The translations under genes were made by a program, and so were the position numbers. The notes under the pieces are model-generated. The model saw nothing but the letters and a program-made list of their open reading frames with translations. It was not told where the DNA came from and searched no databases. A DNA stretch of 27,277 nt from a virus. Positions 6,242-16,297 of the stretch are shown one piece after another. The stretch spans positions 1-27,277 of the IMG/VR virus record IMGVR_UViG_3300030328_002851; one strand, given 5' to 3'. Positions within the stretch are counted from its first letter, which is position 1; the number at the start of each line of letters is the position of its first letter.

Positions 6242-8917
6242 ATGACTGGTATATTTGTCGGAGATACAAAATCAATGGTGTTTCCTATATTGTGTGACGC
6301 TCATTTAAAACAAGATTATTCTAAATATAATCTAGCAAATAGTGTATTATCAGATAGACACGGCGTATGGGGATTAACTGAGTTTTCAATCGAGGCAGTT
6401 TTTACTCCATACGATATAAATGGATATGGCAGTAAAACATCAAGTTCTCAAGGAGTATTAAACTCTATAAAAACTGTACCAAGTTTAGGAGTGGGTGCTT
6501 CTAATTCGGCAAATTATCAAAGTTATGACTACTTAGGTACTAACAGAGGCACACACAAAATGATGTTATATCATAATGCTAACTTTTCTTTTTATCTTCA
6601 AAATACTGCTCCCTCAAATATAAACAGACCAGCAGAATATAAATTAGTGGCATCATTCCCTAATATTTCTACTACTGTTGAGAGTGAAACTTTAATATTT
6701 GGTACAAATAAAATGTTTAATTATGTAGATTCAAATAGTTATTATGAAGGAGATATAACTTCATTAAGAAAAATATCCTCTACTGCTACAAACGTTACTC
6801 CATTTCAAAACATTACAATAGCAAGTAATTCTTTGCCTACTAATATTACAGCAGCAGCCGCAACAGGAACAATAACAATGACAGGTTCGCCTGAACAATA
6901 TTATCCTGCTCAATCTGCTACCGCCACATTAACTGCGTCCTCAAACAACTTTACAGTAGACACGTTACCCACTACGGGTACAGGAGAAATAAAGTTCGGT
7001 GCTAATCCTTCTGTTGCTAGTGCTAGTACAACTACAACTGAATACATACAAATAACTAATCAAGACGGTACTGTTACTAAATGGATTTGTGGAGATGGGT
7101 CATCTCCTACTTGGGATGTTGATTCTAATGGTTTTTTAAATACACTTAATTGGCCGTCTAATTCAAGAACATATAGAAGTTCAAGTTCTGCTGAATTAAC
7201 TTTGGCTCAATTAATTAATGCTGTTAATGCATATGATGCAGGTTGGGATGGAACTGTAACAGGTGGCCCAGACCCTACTGATTCAGGAGCAAACCCACCT
7301 TCTATTGTTGCTACATTAACTACTGCAATAAATGGTTCTAGTCCAAACAGAACAGGGGCAGGTGGAAGTATAACAATTGGTGGTGGTATGGCAGAAGGTA
7401 TTGATAGAACACAAATAAGCGGAGGTACTGCTGAAAATGTTGTAACTAATAATTTTATTACAATAGTAGAAAATGGCAGGACTAGAAAATATCATCCTTA
7501 TCCAGATAATGCAGATAACTTTCCTGGGCAACAAGTTACTAGAGGTTCTACTACATTTATTTGCTTTGAAAAGAAGGCCAATGCTAACGCTACTTTACAA
7601 CAGTTAGCCGCAGCGATTAATCATACAAATGGTAACACAGGAATAACTGCTAGTGTTAGTTTGAATGTATTAACATTAACAGATGACTCGGCAGGTACAG
7701 GCGGTAATTCATACAGTGTTAGTAGGACTCATAGTACCATGACTAGCGTTCTTAGTATGTCTAATTTTTCTGGTGGTGAGGCTGCAAATGAGACTGGTAA
7801 ATACATACAAGTAGAGGATAGTGATGGGACTGTAACCAAGTTTCACCCTGTTCATTCTACTAAGTCTGGTATAAGTAATGCATCTAGTTTTAGTTATGGA
7901 GGAAATAGTTACGTTGCTTATGTATATACAGCAGGTTCGTACATTAGTAATTTTATTACTGCTTTTAATAGTGTAACTGCTTTGGATATAACCGCAGGTT
8001 CTCAAAGTGGTAATAATATACCCTTAACTCAAGGCACGACAGGAACTAGTGGAAACACTACAATAACAAATCAAAACTCATTGAGTAATGTATCTGTAAG
8101 TGGTTTTAGCGGTGGAGTTAATGCGTCAACACCAGATAATAAAATTACATTAACAGATGCTTCTGGAGTTGTTAAACAATATAAGGCATCAGTAAATGAA
8201 AGTACAGGTACTACTGATGGAACATATGTTTTCTTTCAAAAGGGTTCAGATACTACTGCAACAGCAAACAATCTAATTACTGCAATTAATGGTACTAATG
8301 GGCATAACGGGTCTATTACTGCTTCTAATCCTTCGAGTAATAATGTGGTAAAGGTAGTTGTAGGACAAGGCAGCAATTATGCATTAACAGAAAATATAGA
8401 CCAAGTTACAATATTAGCAGCGTGGAATACTGCTACAACAGATGAAATAACATTCGCTTCTAGTAGTGAATTAGTTAACATAGGAGTAGGAGAATCTTTG
8501 TATAACTCTAATGGGTTGTTAATAGGAACAGTTGAATCAATAAATAATGCAGTAGTAACAATAAGTGAAGATGCACCTGTTAATGCTGCAACTACAACAA
8601 TATATGCTTCACAGCCTAGAGAGGCTTTGTATTTGGAATCAGTTGTTAAGGTAAGTTGTACATTAAATAAATCAGGAAATGTCAATCTATACATAAATAA
8701 TTCTTTGGCAAAATCACAAATAGTTACTTTTACTGATGGCTTTTCTTTTGGTGCTTCAAATTGCTATATAGGTAATGATGGCACAAATAAAAATACTCAA
8801 TTTATGGGTGAATTATTTGAAATAGCAATGTACAAAAGACCTGCATTAACTAATTTTTATAAGACCTTAAATCCAGGTCATTCCGACATAGTTTTTTATT
8901 ACAGGTTTGGTGATTAA
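6242..8917 (+). CDS. Tail-tip LamG-like protein with four inserted beta repeats
   Basis: This encodes 891 residues from ATG 6242 (GAGGG 6 nt upstream). Residues 1-160 contain a WGLTEFSIEAVFTPYDING start, and residues about 798-891 contain GNVNLYINNSLAKS, NCYIGND and FMGELFEIAMYKRPAL. These two parts together read as one concanavalin/LamG-like sandwich, a fold that often binds glycans. Between them lie four related beta repeats at about 266-396, 405-512, 519-625 and 633-718. Each begins with an I.I.D..G....Y pattern, has a central ATxxxLxxAIN-like helix, and most end with an FSGG-like turn. A further small module (735-790, GLLIGTVESI) follows. The protein precedes the giant hub gene and is probably part of the tail tip, taking part in host-surface contact. 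Exact function is inferred. Confidence 0.6.
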   Translation: MTGIFVGDTKSMVFPILCDAHLKQDYSKYNLANSVLSDRHGVWGLTEFSIEAVFTPYDINGYGSKTSSSQGVLNSIKTVPSLGVGASNSANYQSYDYLGTNRGTHKMMLYHNANFSFYLQNTAPSNINRPAEYKLVASFPNISTTVESETLIFGTNKMFNYVDSNSYYEGDITSLRKISSTATNVTPFQNITIASNSLPTNITAAAATGTITMTGSPEQYYPAQSATATLTASSNNFTVDTLPTTGTGEIKFGANPSVASASTTTTEYIQITNQDGTVTKWICGDGSSPTWDVDSNGFLNTLNWPSNSRTYRSSSSAELTLAQLINAVNAYDAGWDGTVTGGPDPTDSGANPPSIVATLTTAINGSSPNRTGAGGSITIGGGMAEGIDRTQISGGTAENVVTNNFITIVENGRTRKYHPYPDNADNFPGQQVTRGSTTFICFEKKANANATLQQLAAAINHTNGNTGITASVSLNVLTLTDDSAGTGGNSYSVSRTHSTMTSVLSMSNFSGGEAANETGKYIQVEDSDGTVTKFHPVHSTKSGISNASSFSYGGNSYVAYVYTAGSYISNFITAFNSVTALDITAGSQSGNNIPLTQGTTGTSGNTTITNQNSLSNVSVSGFSGGVNASTPDNKITLTDASGVVKQYKASVNESTGTTDGTYVFFQKGSDTTATANNLITAINGTNGHNGSITASNPSSNNVVKVVVGQGSNYALTENIDQVTILAAWNTATTDEITFASSSELVNIGVGESLYNSNGLLIGTVESINNAVVTISEDAPVNAATTTIYASQPREALYLESVVKVSCTLNKSGNVNLYINNSLAKSQIVTFTDGFSFGASNCYIGNDGTNKNTQFMGELFEIAMYKRPALTNFYKTLNPGHSDIVFYYRFGD
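8909..8914 (+). promoter_or_regulatory. Ribosome-binding site GGTGAT deciding the GTG start at 8920
   Basis: GGTGAT lies 5 nt before GTG 8920 and overlaps the last two codons (Gly-Asp) of the LamG protein. It supports a GTG start for the largest gene in the window and couples the two genes. Confidence 0.65.
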
Positions 8918-8919
8918 TA

Positions 8920-11900
8920 GTGGCTGAAAATTACTATTATGTATTGAATGCAGGTAAAAATCAATCAGAAACATTGAATCATACATATGCACAGAGGGAT
9001 GCTGCGTATCCAAGCACAGCATTTTTCTCTACATCTGTCAATCCGATTATAAAAAATCCTGGCATTCCATCGTCTGGAAACTTCGCAGGTGTATCGGGTT
9101 TATCTGCTAACTTTTTTGAGATTAGAATTGCACCATATGATTTAGATGGGAATGGGAGTATAGAAAATAAAGAACCTATGATTTCTGGTGATAGCCATAC
9201 AGGTTTAGTAAATAGAATACATCCAGCAGGTTATTCAGATACTATTACTGATGCTAATCATATAAGCAAACACGCTTCAAACTTACAAGATACTAAATCA
9301 AATAGAATTAGATTAAAGACAGAAACCGGAGGAACATTAGCAGTAGGTAGTAATGGATTAAATATGGATATTAATAACTTTGATTATTTTGTTTTGATTA
9401 ATCCAGAAGTAACAGGCAACGATGGAATAGTAAGCATTAGACCCCATTTTGCTAAAATAAAGGATATTATACAGTTTGATAATTATGGTGATGGTATAGA
9501 GTTTGAGCCTCGTTATCCTTCACCTATACCAAAAGGCACTAAGTTTGAAATATATAAAGGGCCGAATAAAGCAAATACAAATGTAGTGGCTGTATCTTAT
9601 GGGTTAAGAGGTAATACTACTAGTAGTAGTTCTATTATTACAGACAAATATGATGTTAGTAATGTAGTTAGTAGACCAACATGGTATTTTTATGAAGATA
9701 GATTAGTAAATAAAAATCAATTAGATTACGATACTAAATATCAATTAACTAGTTGTAGGTTCTTTAAGAATTGGACTTCTTTAGGTGGTACTGGTTTGAA
9801 TACTAGTGACGGTACTTACCACACTAATACAATAGCAAGTAGTGTGTTAAATGATACAAACTTACAAGGACACACTATATGGGGTAGCGATGGTAGTGGG
9901 GGAGGAATAAAAAGAAATATTGGTAACTTAGTTTCCGCACATCCTTCTGCTCCTGTGCTAGACGATGTAAAGTATGATATTCCTACTGCATCTGATGTAA
10001 TAGGTGGGGCAACTGCCTTTACATTATATTATGGAAGAACAGTATGTCAAAGTGTTTTCTTAACAGAACCAGAATATGGTACTATAATAAGTGATTTAGG
10101 GTCTAAAGGATTAGATGCTGAAATAGTAGATAATATGAAAGAAAAGGATAGAACAGAAATAAATTATGAAACTGGTTCTGCGTCTGCTTTTGACCCCATA
10201 ATTTGGAAGTCTAGTTTCCCTAATTATAAAAGAAACTCTAGTGATAGAAATGTAAATCATAGTAGTTATAGTAATAACACAAACTATACACACGTTCATG
10301 CAGATTTAGTAGGCCCAAAAAGATACTTACATTATCAATCTTCACACATGAAAAACAATGGTATTCCTGCTACATTACATAACATGGTTAATTTACCAAG
10401 AAATAAGGCTTCTCAATTAGCAAGAGCAAGTATATTAGATAATAATGGTATTTGTTTTCTTAAACTAAAAAAGGGTGCTAAATATATAGTAAGAAACAAC
10501 GTTAAAACAGGTGTTTTTGGTGCATATAAATTACCATTCTCTGCTACTAGTAGTGTTGTTGGTGGGGCTTACACAATAACATTGAATCAAATATCAGACG
10601 CATTTGATTGTAGAGATGACTCATTTATTAAAATAGGAGACTCCCTTATAGTAAGAGGCCACTCTTATATTATATCGGCTATTGCTGCACCTAATACTAC
10701 ATCTATGACACAATCATTAACAGTAAATAAAATAAAAAGAGTAGGAGATTCTACTTACTCAACAATGTCATCAATTGACTCTTTTACTTTAGAAGATATT
10801 TATATTAATACGTGGAATGGATTATTGGTTGGTGATTTACCAATAGATACCGAAGCAGTATATAGCAATAATGTGTTTCAAAGATTAACAATAAATGGGA
10901 ACACTATATCAAAGGATAAAACTAATCTCAGTAAAAGTAAATTGACTATTTTATCGGGAGAGTTTTCTGGTATTGATATACCGATTGATTATGGTAATTC
11001 TATAACTAATCATATTAAACTTAAACAACCTAATAAGCAAATGTATATTCCAGACTCAATAGCGTCTAGTAATAATCCATCATTTATAAATTATATAACA
11101 GGTAGTTATGGAATAGATGAAGAGATATTTTCTGGTACTGTTGAAGATACATATCCTAAACTTATCGAGGGGACACCTACATATGAAATAACAGGTAGGG
11201 ATGGCTTATCTAGATTATTGGATAATACAGTAAGTAAAAATCTAGGATATACTAATGAGTTACTATACTCTAGTTTGATACCAATGTTTGATAGCACCCT
11301 TACAGTAGATGTTTCTGGTACAATAGCCACAGGCTCTAAAACATTTAACACCGTTTCATCACCATCTTCAGGTCGAGTTAATGCTTCTTCTCTTAAAAAA
11401 TATGATTTGTTATTCAATGCTGCCACAATGAAATTAATAGGAGAGGTACAAAGTACGTCTGGAACTACTGTTACTATGAGCGACAATGCATTGATTAGTG
11501 GAAATAACAATATTCCTATAAAGGCAGTTAGTTTAAGTGATATCACAACAAATAAGTTTTATTTATCTGGTGTTAAATCTATAAATACAAACCCGATGGG
11601 TACATCTAAACAAACTGATTTAGTTTCGGCAGGAGATAAAGGGCTAGTATTTATTGACGGAGATGAATTGATATATGATACAAATAGAGGACAGTCCACT
11701 AAAAACTTAGCATATACTTCTTCTCAGGGTTCTTATCAAGAAGATAAATCATTGGGGTATGACGTTACTAATGTAAGAGGAATAACTGATAATGATTCTA
11801 GATTTGCATTCAAACTTGGAGATGAAAGTACACCTATTGTAACTGAAAAATCGAAGATTATGCCCTCTTCTACATCTTATTTTTCTATATTAGATATAAG

Positions 11901-14900
11901 TGAAAAAACAGGAGCAGATACAACCATAACAGTTGCACCTACTTTCCCTGTTGTATTAGGGAGTATTGAACTAAACTCAAGCGATACGAGATTTAATAAT
12001 GAAAATGAAGCATATATTTATTTCTTAAACACAAATATACCATATGGAGGATATATACACAAACTAAAGGGGGTTTATGGTGGTGAAAACTATACTCCAA
12101 GTTTGACATTTAAATACCATGATTTACAAAGATTTAGTTCGGGTACTTTATCAATTGATAATAGTTTTAACTCACACAAATCAATATATAATAACTTAAG
12201 AGATTTATCAATAAGTGGTGCTTCTCCTGCTTATGGAATTAAAGGGTATTCAAACACATTATACAATACAGCAGAAATGGCAAATCTATTAACTAATGAT
12301 ATGAACCCAATAGAAGGCAGTAATATAATTAATTCAGATTACAATGAGTTTTACAAAGAGAAAGTAGGAAACTATAAGTTTAAACTATCTGATAATTCTA
12401 AAATAACGCCACCCAACCAATTTGTTAAAGGATTAACTGTTGATACTTTAGTGTATGCAGGTGGTGATATGACTGGTGGTTCACAACATGCAAATAATGC
12501 TAATTTACAAATACAAGCATCTATGGTAACAGGTGATGGCCCAGGTGACGTTGTAAATAATGGTAGTAATTATTTAGTAAACATAGACCCTAAAGTAAAG
12601 AACTATGAGTTAATGGCAATAGGAGATATATATCCAGAATCTATACTAAGACACAATCATTTAGGGTTTAGTAGTAAACCATTTGCTTCTTATGGAATGC
12701 TTTTAGAATCTAACCCAACTAAAGGTAGTTCTGTATCTCATAGTAATTATACAGGAAGTTCTAAAGAAACAATATTAAAAGATAGCAGTTATCAAACTGC
12801 AAATATAACTAGTGCAAGCATATCTACTAATCAAATTAAAAGATGGGGTGTAATGCGTTTAGTTGAAGCAACTTATGATTGGCATTTTAATCCTGTGGAT
12901 GCAGAAACAATGCCAAAAACTTCTACTATACCAGAATTACAAAACTTTCAGTATTGGAGATTTAGTGAACCTGTTCAACCAACAACAGGTAATGGTACTG
13001 CTATTACATATGTAGATACCGACTACGATGAGGGAGAAATATTCTTTAAGACAAATACTAACGCAGAATCTTCATCAAATAGACAGACTGTTACCTTTGA
13101 GCCTTTTGATATATTATATAATGCCACTACTGGCAGTATTATTGGTATGTATAAAGGGACAGCCAATGTATCTTTATATGGTTCAAATGATTCTAGTAAT
13201 TATGTTAGTGGTAATTGGATTTTATTAATGACTGAATCGAGTAATATGCCTTTATATGTATTAAGACAGGAAAAAGTAACCATGTTATCACAGACTTATG
13301 GACTTAGTGCCCCTAATAATATACAAGTCCTAGCACACCGTTGGCCTGGGCTTATGCCATTCAATCTTTATTCTGATACAGGAAACGGAATAGACACACT
13401 AGCAGAAAACCCGATTAAAATGACTAATGTATATCTTGCTAGAGAACCAATAGATAAAGATTATTTTGATTATAATACACTTACAGGAGGTGTAGACCAA
13501 GACTTTGACCCACAGAATATACTAATTCCTTTAATTTCAAGAGTGGATAGAAATAAAAATAGTACAGAAAAAAAATACTACGCAATATCAGCATGGCATG
13601 ATAGTGAACAATGGGAACATGCTAGGGCTAATTTTGCAAGTAATGATGCCCCTACTTATTATCACATATCAAGAGTAATGGATGCTTTAGCACAAGAAAC
13701 CTTTGATGCTGATTTGAGTGTATCAAATCAAAATACAAAGCCTAGAGAGTATTTGATGGGGTTAGGACACATCTATGATAATTGTACTGCTATATTTAGA
13801 GACATCAAAAACAGTATTGGCTCTATGGAATATAACCTAGACAATACTTCTGCTCCTTTAGATTTGGCTTCATTGGCTGACTATACTACCTTCGACCCCC
13901 ATACTGCGGAAGATGAGCAAGACCAACATGGCTTGAATGTTATGATTAAAAGAAAGGGAAAAAATGCATCATTTGTAGGTACTAGAACAGTAGACCGTAT
14001 TCTAAAAGATGAAGAAGGTAGGGCTTCACCAACAAGAACGTCACGTCATCAGGCTAACAACACAAATACAGGTGAACTATTTAATGCTCAAATGTTCGTT
14101 AAACCTAAGTTTAATCTTCTAGGTGCAACAAGTTCGACTCTTGCTTCTAAAGGATATACTCATTCGGACAAAACATTGACATTTAGTATGAATGATAATT
14201 CTACACACAGTTGGTTAGCATTTGTTAATAACTTAGAAGGATACTATTTAGTTTCAGATAAACTCAGCAATAGTCATTTACCTTATAGTGCAAAAACAAC
14301 TACAACGGGGGCATTAGCAGGTAACGCTACTTCTATTCCTTTGACTGATGCAAGTAGTTTTCCAAGTTCTGGAAAAATTAGTATGTATGGGCATTATCAC
14401 GATGTATCGGGTAATGATGTTTTTACTGATGAAATTATAACATACACAGGAAAAAGCGGAAATACCTTAACGGGATGTGTTAGAAATATAGCAGGTAATG
14501 GAGTAACAGATGGTGGATTCTACGAAACCAATGATAGTGCTACAACTGTTAGACTGATAACTGATGTTAAGGAAGGAACTCCTGTATATATCAGTAGAAT
14601 AACATCTCATTCGGTAATATCCGAAAGTGCTGCATCGGCAATTGATGTGGCAGGAGCAAGTGCTGGAAGTACATCACCTAGAACTAAACATACAATAGTT
14701 TTAGATAAAACACTTAATTTAACTACTCATGGGCATACCTTTAGATTGATGAGAATTGCAGATACAACATTTGACGATACTCCTGGTTATTTCAAATTAA
14801 ATCATATGTTTGATACTGGCCTACAATACGATAAAACAACTGACAATCTTCTAACAGCATCAGCAGGAACTACAAATGAATATAGCGAAAATATATACTC

Positions 14901-16296
14901 AATGTTTTTAGTTGCAGATATAGATACTAAAAATGATTACTTAGAAAGAAGGGAATTATCAAACATTGATATGTTTACAAATGGAACTACATATGATTGT
15001 TATATAACTGATGGTAATGTTTCACAGAGAAAATCGCTAACATATGATTCATCACAGTATAGATTTAATTATGAAGGTGAATTAAATGGAGTGGGGATGG
15101 TTTCATTTGGAGAAACCTTTACTTTGACTAGTTCTTCTGATATAAGTATTGAACCAGAAAGACTTTACATAGGCGTTACTGCTTCCTTTGGTACTGATGC
15201 TACTGTTGCTATTGAAGAAATATTAGAAGAAAATAGTATTGATACAAATCTAAAAAATAAAAATATCACATACACAGGGAACATAGTTTCTTCCGTAAGT
15301 GGAGCAAATATTACACTACAAAGTAATGCATCTGGATTATTAAATAATGATTTTATATACACACAGGATGGAGAATATATAGGTCAAATAGCGTCTATAA
15401 GTAACAATGTTATTACAATAAAAGATGCAGATGGAGATAGCACATATGATTTATACACTACTCCTGTTGCCAATGATGAAATAACATTATATACGAAAAA
15501 ACCATTTGTATTAACTACCAACTTTAACGAAAGTAATGTGTTTAATAGCATAAACCACTTATCTAGTAAAGCGGGGCTTGAATATATATTTAATGATAAA
15601 AAAATAGAACTTAGAGATATGGACAATTATCAAACTAAAAGAACATTTTCTCTAAAGTATAACAATGCTTCTAATCTAATTTCCGTTGAAAATAATGAAA
15701 GTCTATTTGATGAGGTATCAAAAGTAATAGTTATAGGGGATAGAGTAAAGGCTACTGTTGAAGACCCGTCTGCAAACGTAACAAGAACAATCAAGCACAT
15801 AGATTCCAATATTAAAGATGTGAAAGAAGCAAAAGTAAAGGCTGAACAAATATTAGAAATACATAGACAAGCACCAAAGAAAATAACTTTAAAAATGCAA
15901 AAGAAAGGATATGAAACTATGAAACCAGGTGATTTAATATCGTTGGATTTCCCTAATCATAATATTCCTGCTGATGATTACATTGTGTTTGAGATAGAAA
16001 ATGCTCTACAACAAATATCAAGCATAACAGTCGGAACATATAATAAACAAATAGCAGAAAGACTAACAGAATTACAATTTAATCAAAGTGATGGGTTTAC
16101 AAATATATTAACTTCTAATTCAACAGTTGAGTTAACTACTCGATTTTTAGACGATGAGTTAATATTTAGAAACCAATCATTGACATATAGAATAACGGAA
16201 GCGGGCGGCGGAGCAATGGGGTATGGTACTCCTATGGGATACACTTCTACCGTAAACTATGGTGTAGAAACAACAACAGAAACAGGAGGAATATAA
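8920..16296 (+). CDS. Giant tail-tip / baseplate hub protein
   Basis: This encodes 2458 residues from GTG 8920. Near the N-terminus, residues 74-85 (DLDGNGSIENKE) match an EF-hand or dockerin-type calcium loop. Hub-like sequence appears in two separated places. The first is about 640-775 (LTILSGEFSGIDI, YEITGRDGLSRLLDNTV). The second is about 2205-2390 (INHLSSKAGLEYIF, then a helix rich in E and K, then ETMKPGDLISLDFP and YIVFEIENALQQISS), resembling gpD/gp27/gp44-type tail hubs. About 1,400 residues are inserted between. They include small 'IG(E/M/Q)' beta modules near 800-870 and 1390-1450 (a third lies at 2115-2195) and a SFPSSG...EIITYTGKSGNTLTG module near 1798-1860. No peptidase, lysozyme or depolymerase active site was recognised. 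The role is probably to close the tail tube and carry the fibres; much of the middle is unidentified. Confidence 0.65.
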   Translation: MAENYYYVLNAGKNQSETLNHTYAQRDAAYPSTAFFSTSVNPIIKNPGIPSSGNFAGVSGLSANFFEIRIAPYDLDGNGSIENKEPMISGDSHTGLVNRIHPAGYSDTITDANHISKHASNLQDTKSNRIRLKTETGGTLAVGSNGLNMDINNFDYFVLINPEVTGNDGIVSIRPHFAKIKDIIQFDNYGDGIEFEPRYPSPIPKGTKFEIYKGPNKANTNVVAVSYGLRGNTTSSSSIITDKYDVSNVVSRPTWYFYEDRLVNKNQLDYDTKYQLTSCRFFKNWTSLGGTGLNTSDGTYHTNTIASSVLNDTNLQGHTIWGSDGSGGGIKRNIGNLVSAHPSAPVLDDVKYDIPTASDVIGGATAFTLYYGRTVCQSVFLTEPEYGTIISDLGSKGLDAEIVDNMKEKDRTEINYETGSASAFDPIIWKSSFPNYKRNSSDRNVNHSSYSNNTNYTHVHADLVGPKRYLHYQSSHMKNNGIPATLHNMVNLPRNKASQLARASILDNNGICFLKLKKGAKYIVRNNVKTGVFGAYKLPFSATSSVVGGAYTITLNQISDAFDCRDDSFIKIGDSLIVRGHSYIISAIAAPNTTSMTQSLTVNKIKRVGDSTYSTMSSIDSFTLEDIYINTWNGLLVGDLPIDTEAVYSNNVFQRLTINGNTISKDKTNLSKSKLTILSGEFSGIDIPIDYGNSITNHIKLKQPNKQMYIPDSIASSNNPSFINYITGSYGIDEEIFSGTVEDTYPKLIEGTPTYEITGRDGLSRLLDNTVSKNLGYTNELLYSSLIPMFDSTLTVDVSGTIATGSKTFNTVSSPSSGRVNASSLKKYDLLFNAATMKLIGEVQSTSGTTVTMSDNALISGNNNIPIKAVSLSDITTNKFYLSGVKSINTNPMGTSKQTDLVSAGDKGLVFIDGDELIYDTNRGQSTKNLAYTSSQGSYQEDKSLGYDVTNVRGITDNDSRFAFKLGDESTPIVTEKSKIMPSSTSYFSILDISEKTGADTTITVAPTFPVVLGSIELNSSDTRFNNENEAYIYFLNTNIPYGGYIHKLKGVYGGENYTPSLTFKYHDLQRFSSGTLSIDNSFNSHKSIYNNLRDLSISGASPAYGIKGYSNTLYNTAEMANLLTNDMNPIEGSNIINSDYNEFYKEKVGNYKFKLSDNSKITPPNQFVKGLTVDTLVYAGGDMTGGSQHANNANLQIQASMVTGDGPGDVVNNGSNYLVNIDPKVKNYELMAIGDIYPESILRHNHLGFSSKPFASYGMLLESNPTKGSSVSHSNYTGSSKETILKDSSYQTANITSASISTNQIKRWGVMRLVEATYDWHFNPVDAETMPKTSTIPELQNFQYWRFSEPVQPTTGNGTAITYVDTDYDEGEIFFKTNTNAESSSNRQTVTFEPFDILYNATTGSIIGMYKGTANVSLYGSNDSSNYVSGNWILLMTESSNMPLYVLRQEKVTMLSQTYGLSAPNNIQVLAHRWPGLMPFNLYSDTGNGIDTLAENPIKMTNVYLAREPIDKDYFDYNTLTGGVDQDFDPQNILIPLISRVDRNKNSTEKKYYAISAWHDSEQWEHARANFASNDAPTYYHISRVMDALAQETFDADLSVSNQNTKPREYLMGLGHIYDNCTAIFRDIKNSIGSMEYNLDNTSAPLDLASLADYTTFDPHTAEDEQDQHGLNVMIKRKGKNASFVGTRTVDRILKDEEGRASPTRTSRHQANNTNTGELFNAQMFVKPKFNLLGATSSTLASKGYTHSDKTLTFSMNDNSTHSWLAFVNNLEGYYLVSDKLSNSHLPYSAKTTTTGALAGNATSIPLTDASSFPSSGKISMYGHYHDVSGNDVFTDEIITYTGKSGNTLTGCVRNIAGNGVTDGGFYETNDSATTVRLITDVKEGTPVYISRITSHSVISESAASAIDVAGASAGSTSPRTKHTIVLDKTLNLTTHGHTFRLMRIADTTFDDTPGYFKLNHMFDTGLQYDKTTDNLLTASAGTTNEYSENIYSMFLVADIDTKNDYLERRELSNIDMFTNGTTYDCYITDGNVSQRKSLTYDSSQYRFNYEGELNGVGMVSFGETFTLTSSSDISIEPERLYIGVTASFGTDATVAIEEILEENSIDTNLKNKNITYTGNIVSSVSGANITLQSNASGLLNNDFIYTQDGEYIGQIASISNNVITIKDADGDSTYDLYTTPVANDEITLYTKKPFVLTTNFNESNVFNSINHLSSKAGLEYIFNDKKIELRDMDNYQTKRTFSLKYNNASNLISVENNESLFDEVSKVIVIGDRVKATVEDPSANVTRTIKHIDSNIKDVKEAKVKAEQILEIHRQAPKKITLKMQKKGYETMKPGDLISLDFPNHNIPADDYIVFEIENALQQISSITVGTYNKQIAERLTELQFNQSDGFTNILTSNSTVELTTRFLDDELIFRNQSLTYRITEAGGGAMGYGTPMGYTSTVNYGVETTTETGGI

Positions 16297-16297
16297 C

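Noticed and set aside
11106-11546. 146-codon minus-strand open frame opposite the hub gene
   Set aside because: No start signal, no neighbours on that strand and complete overlap with the hub coding frame.
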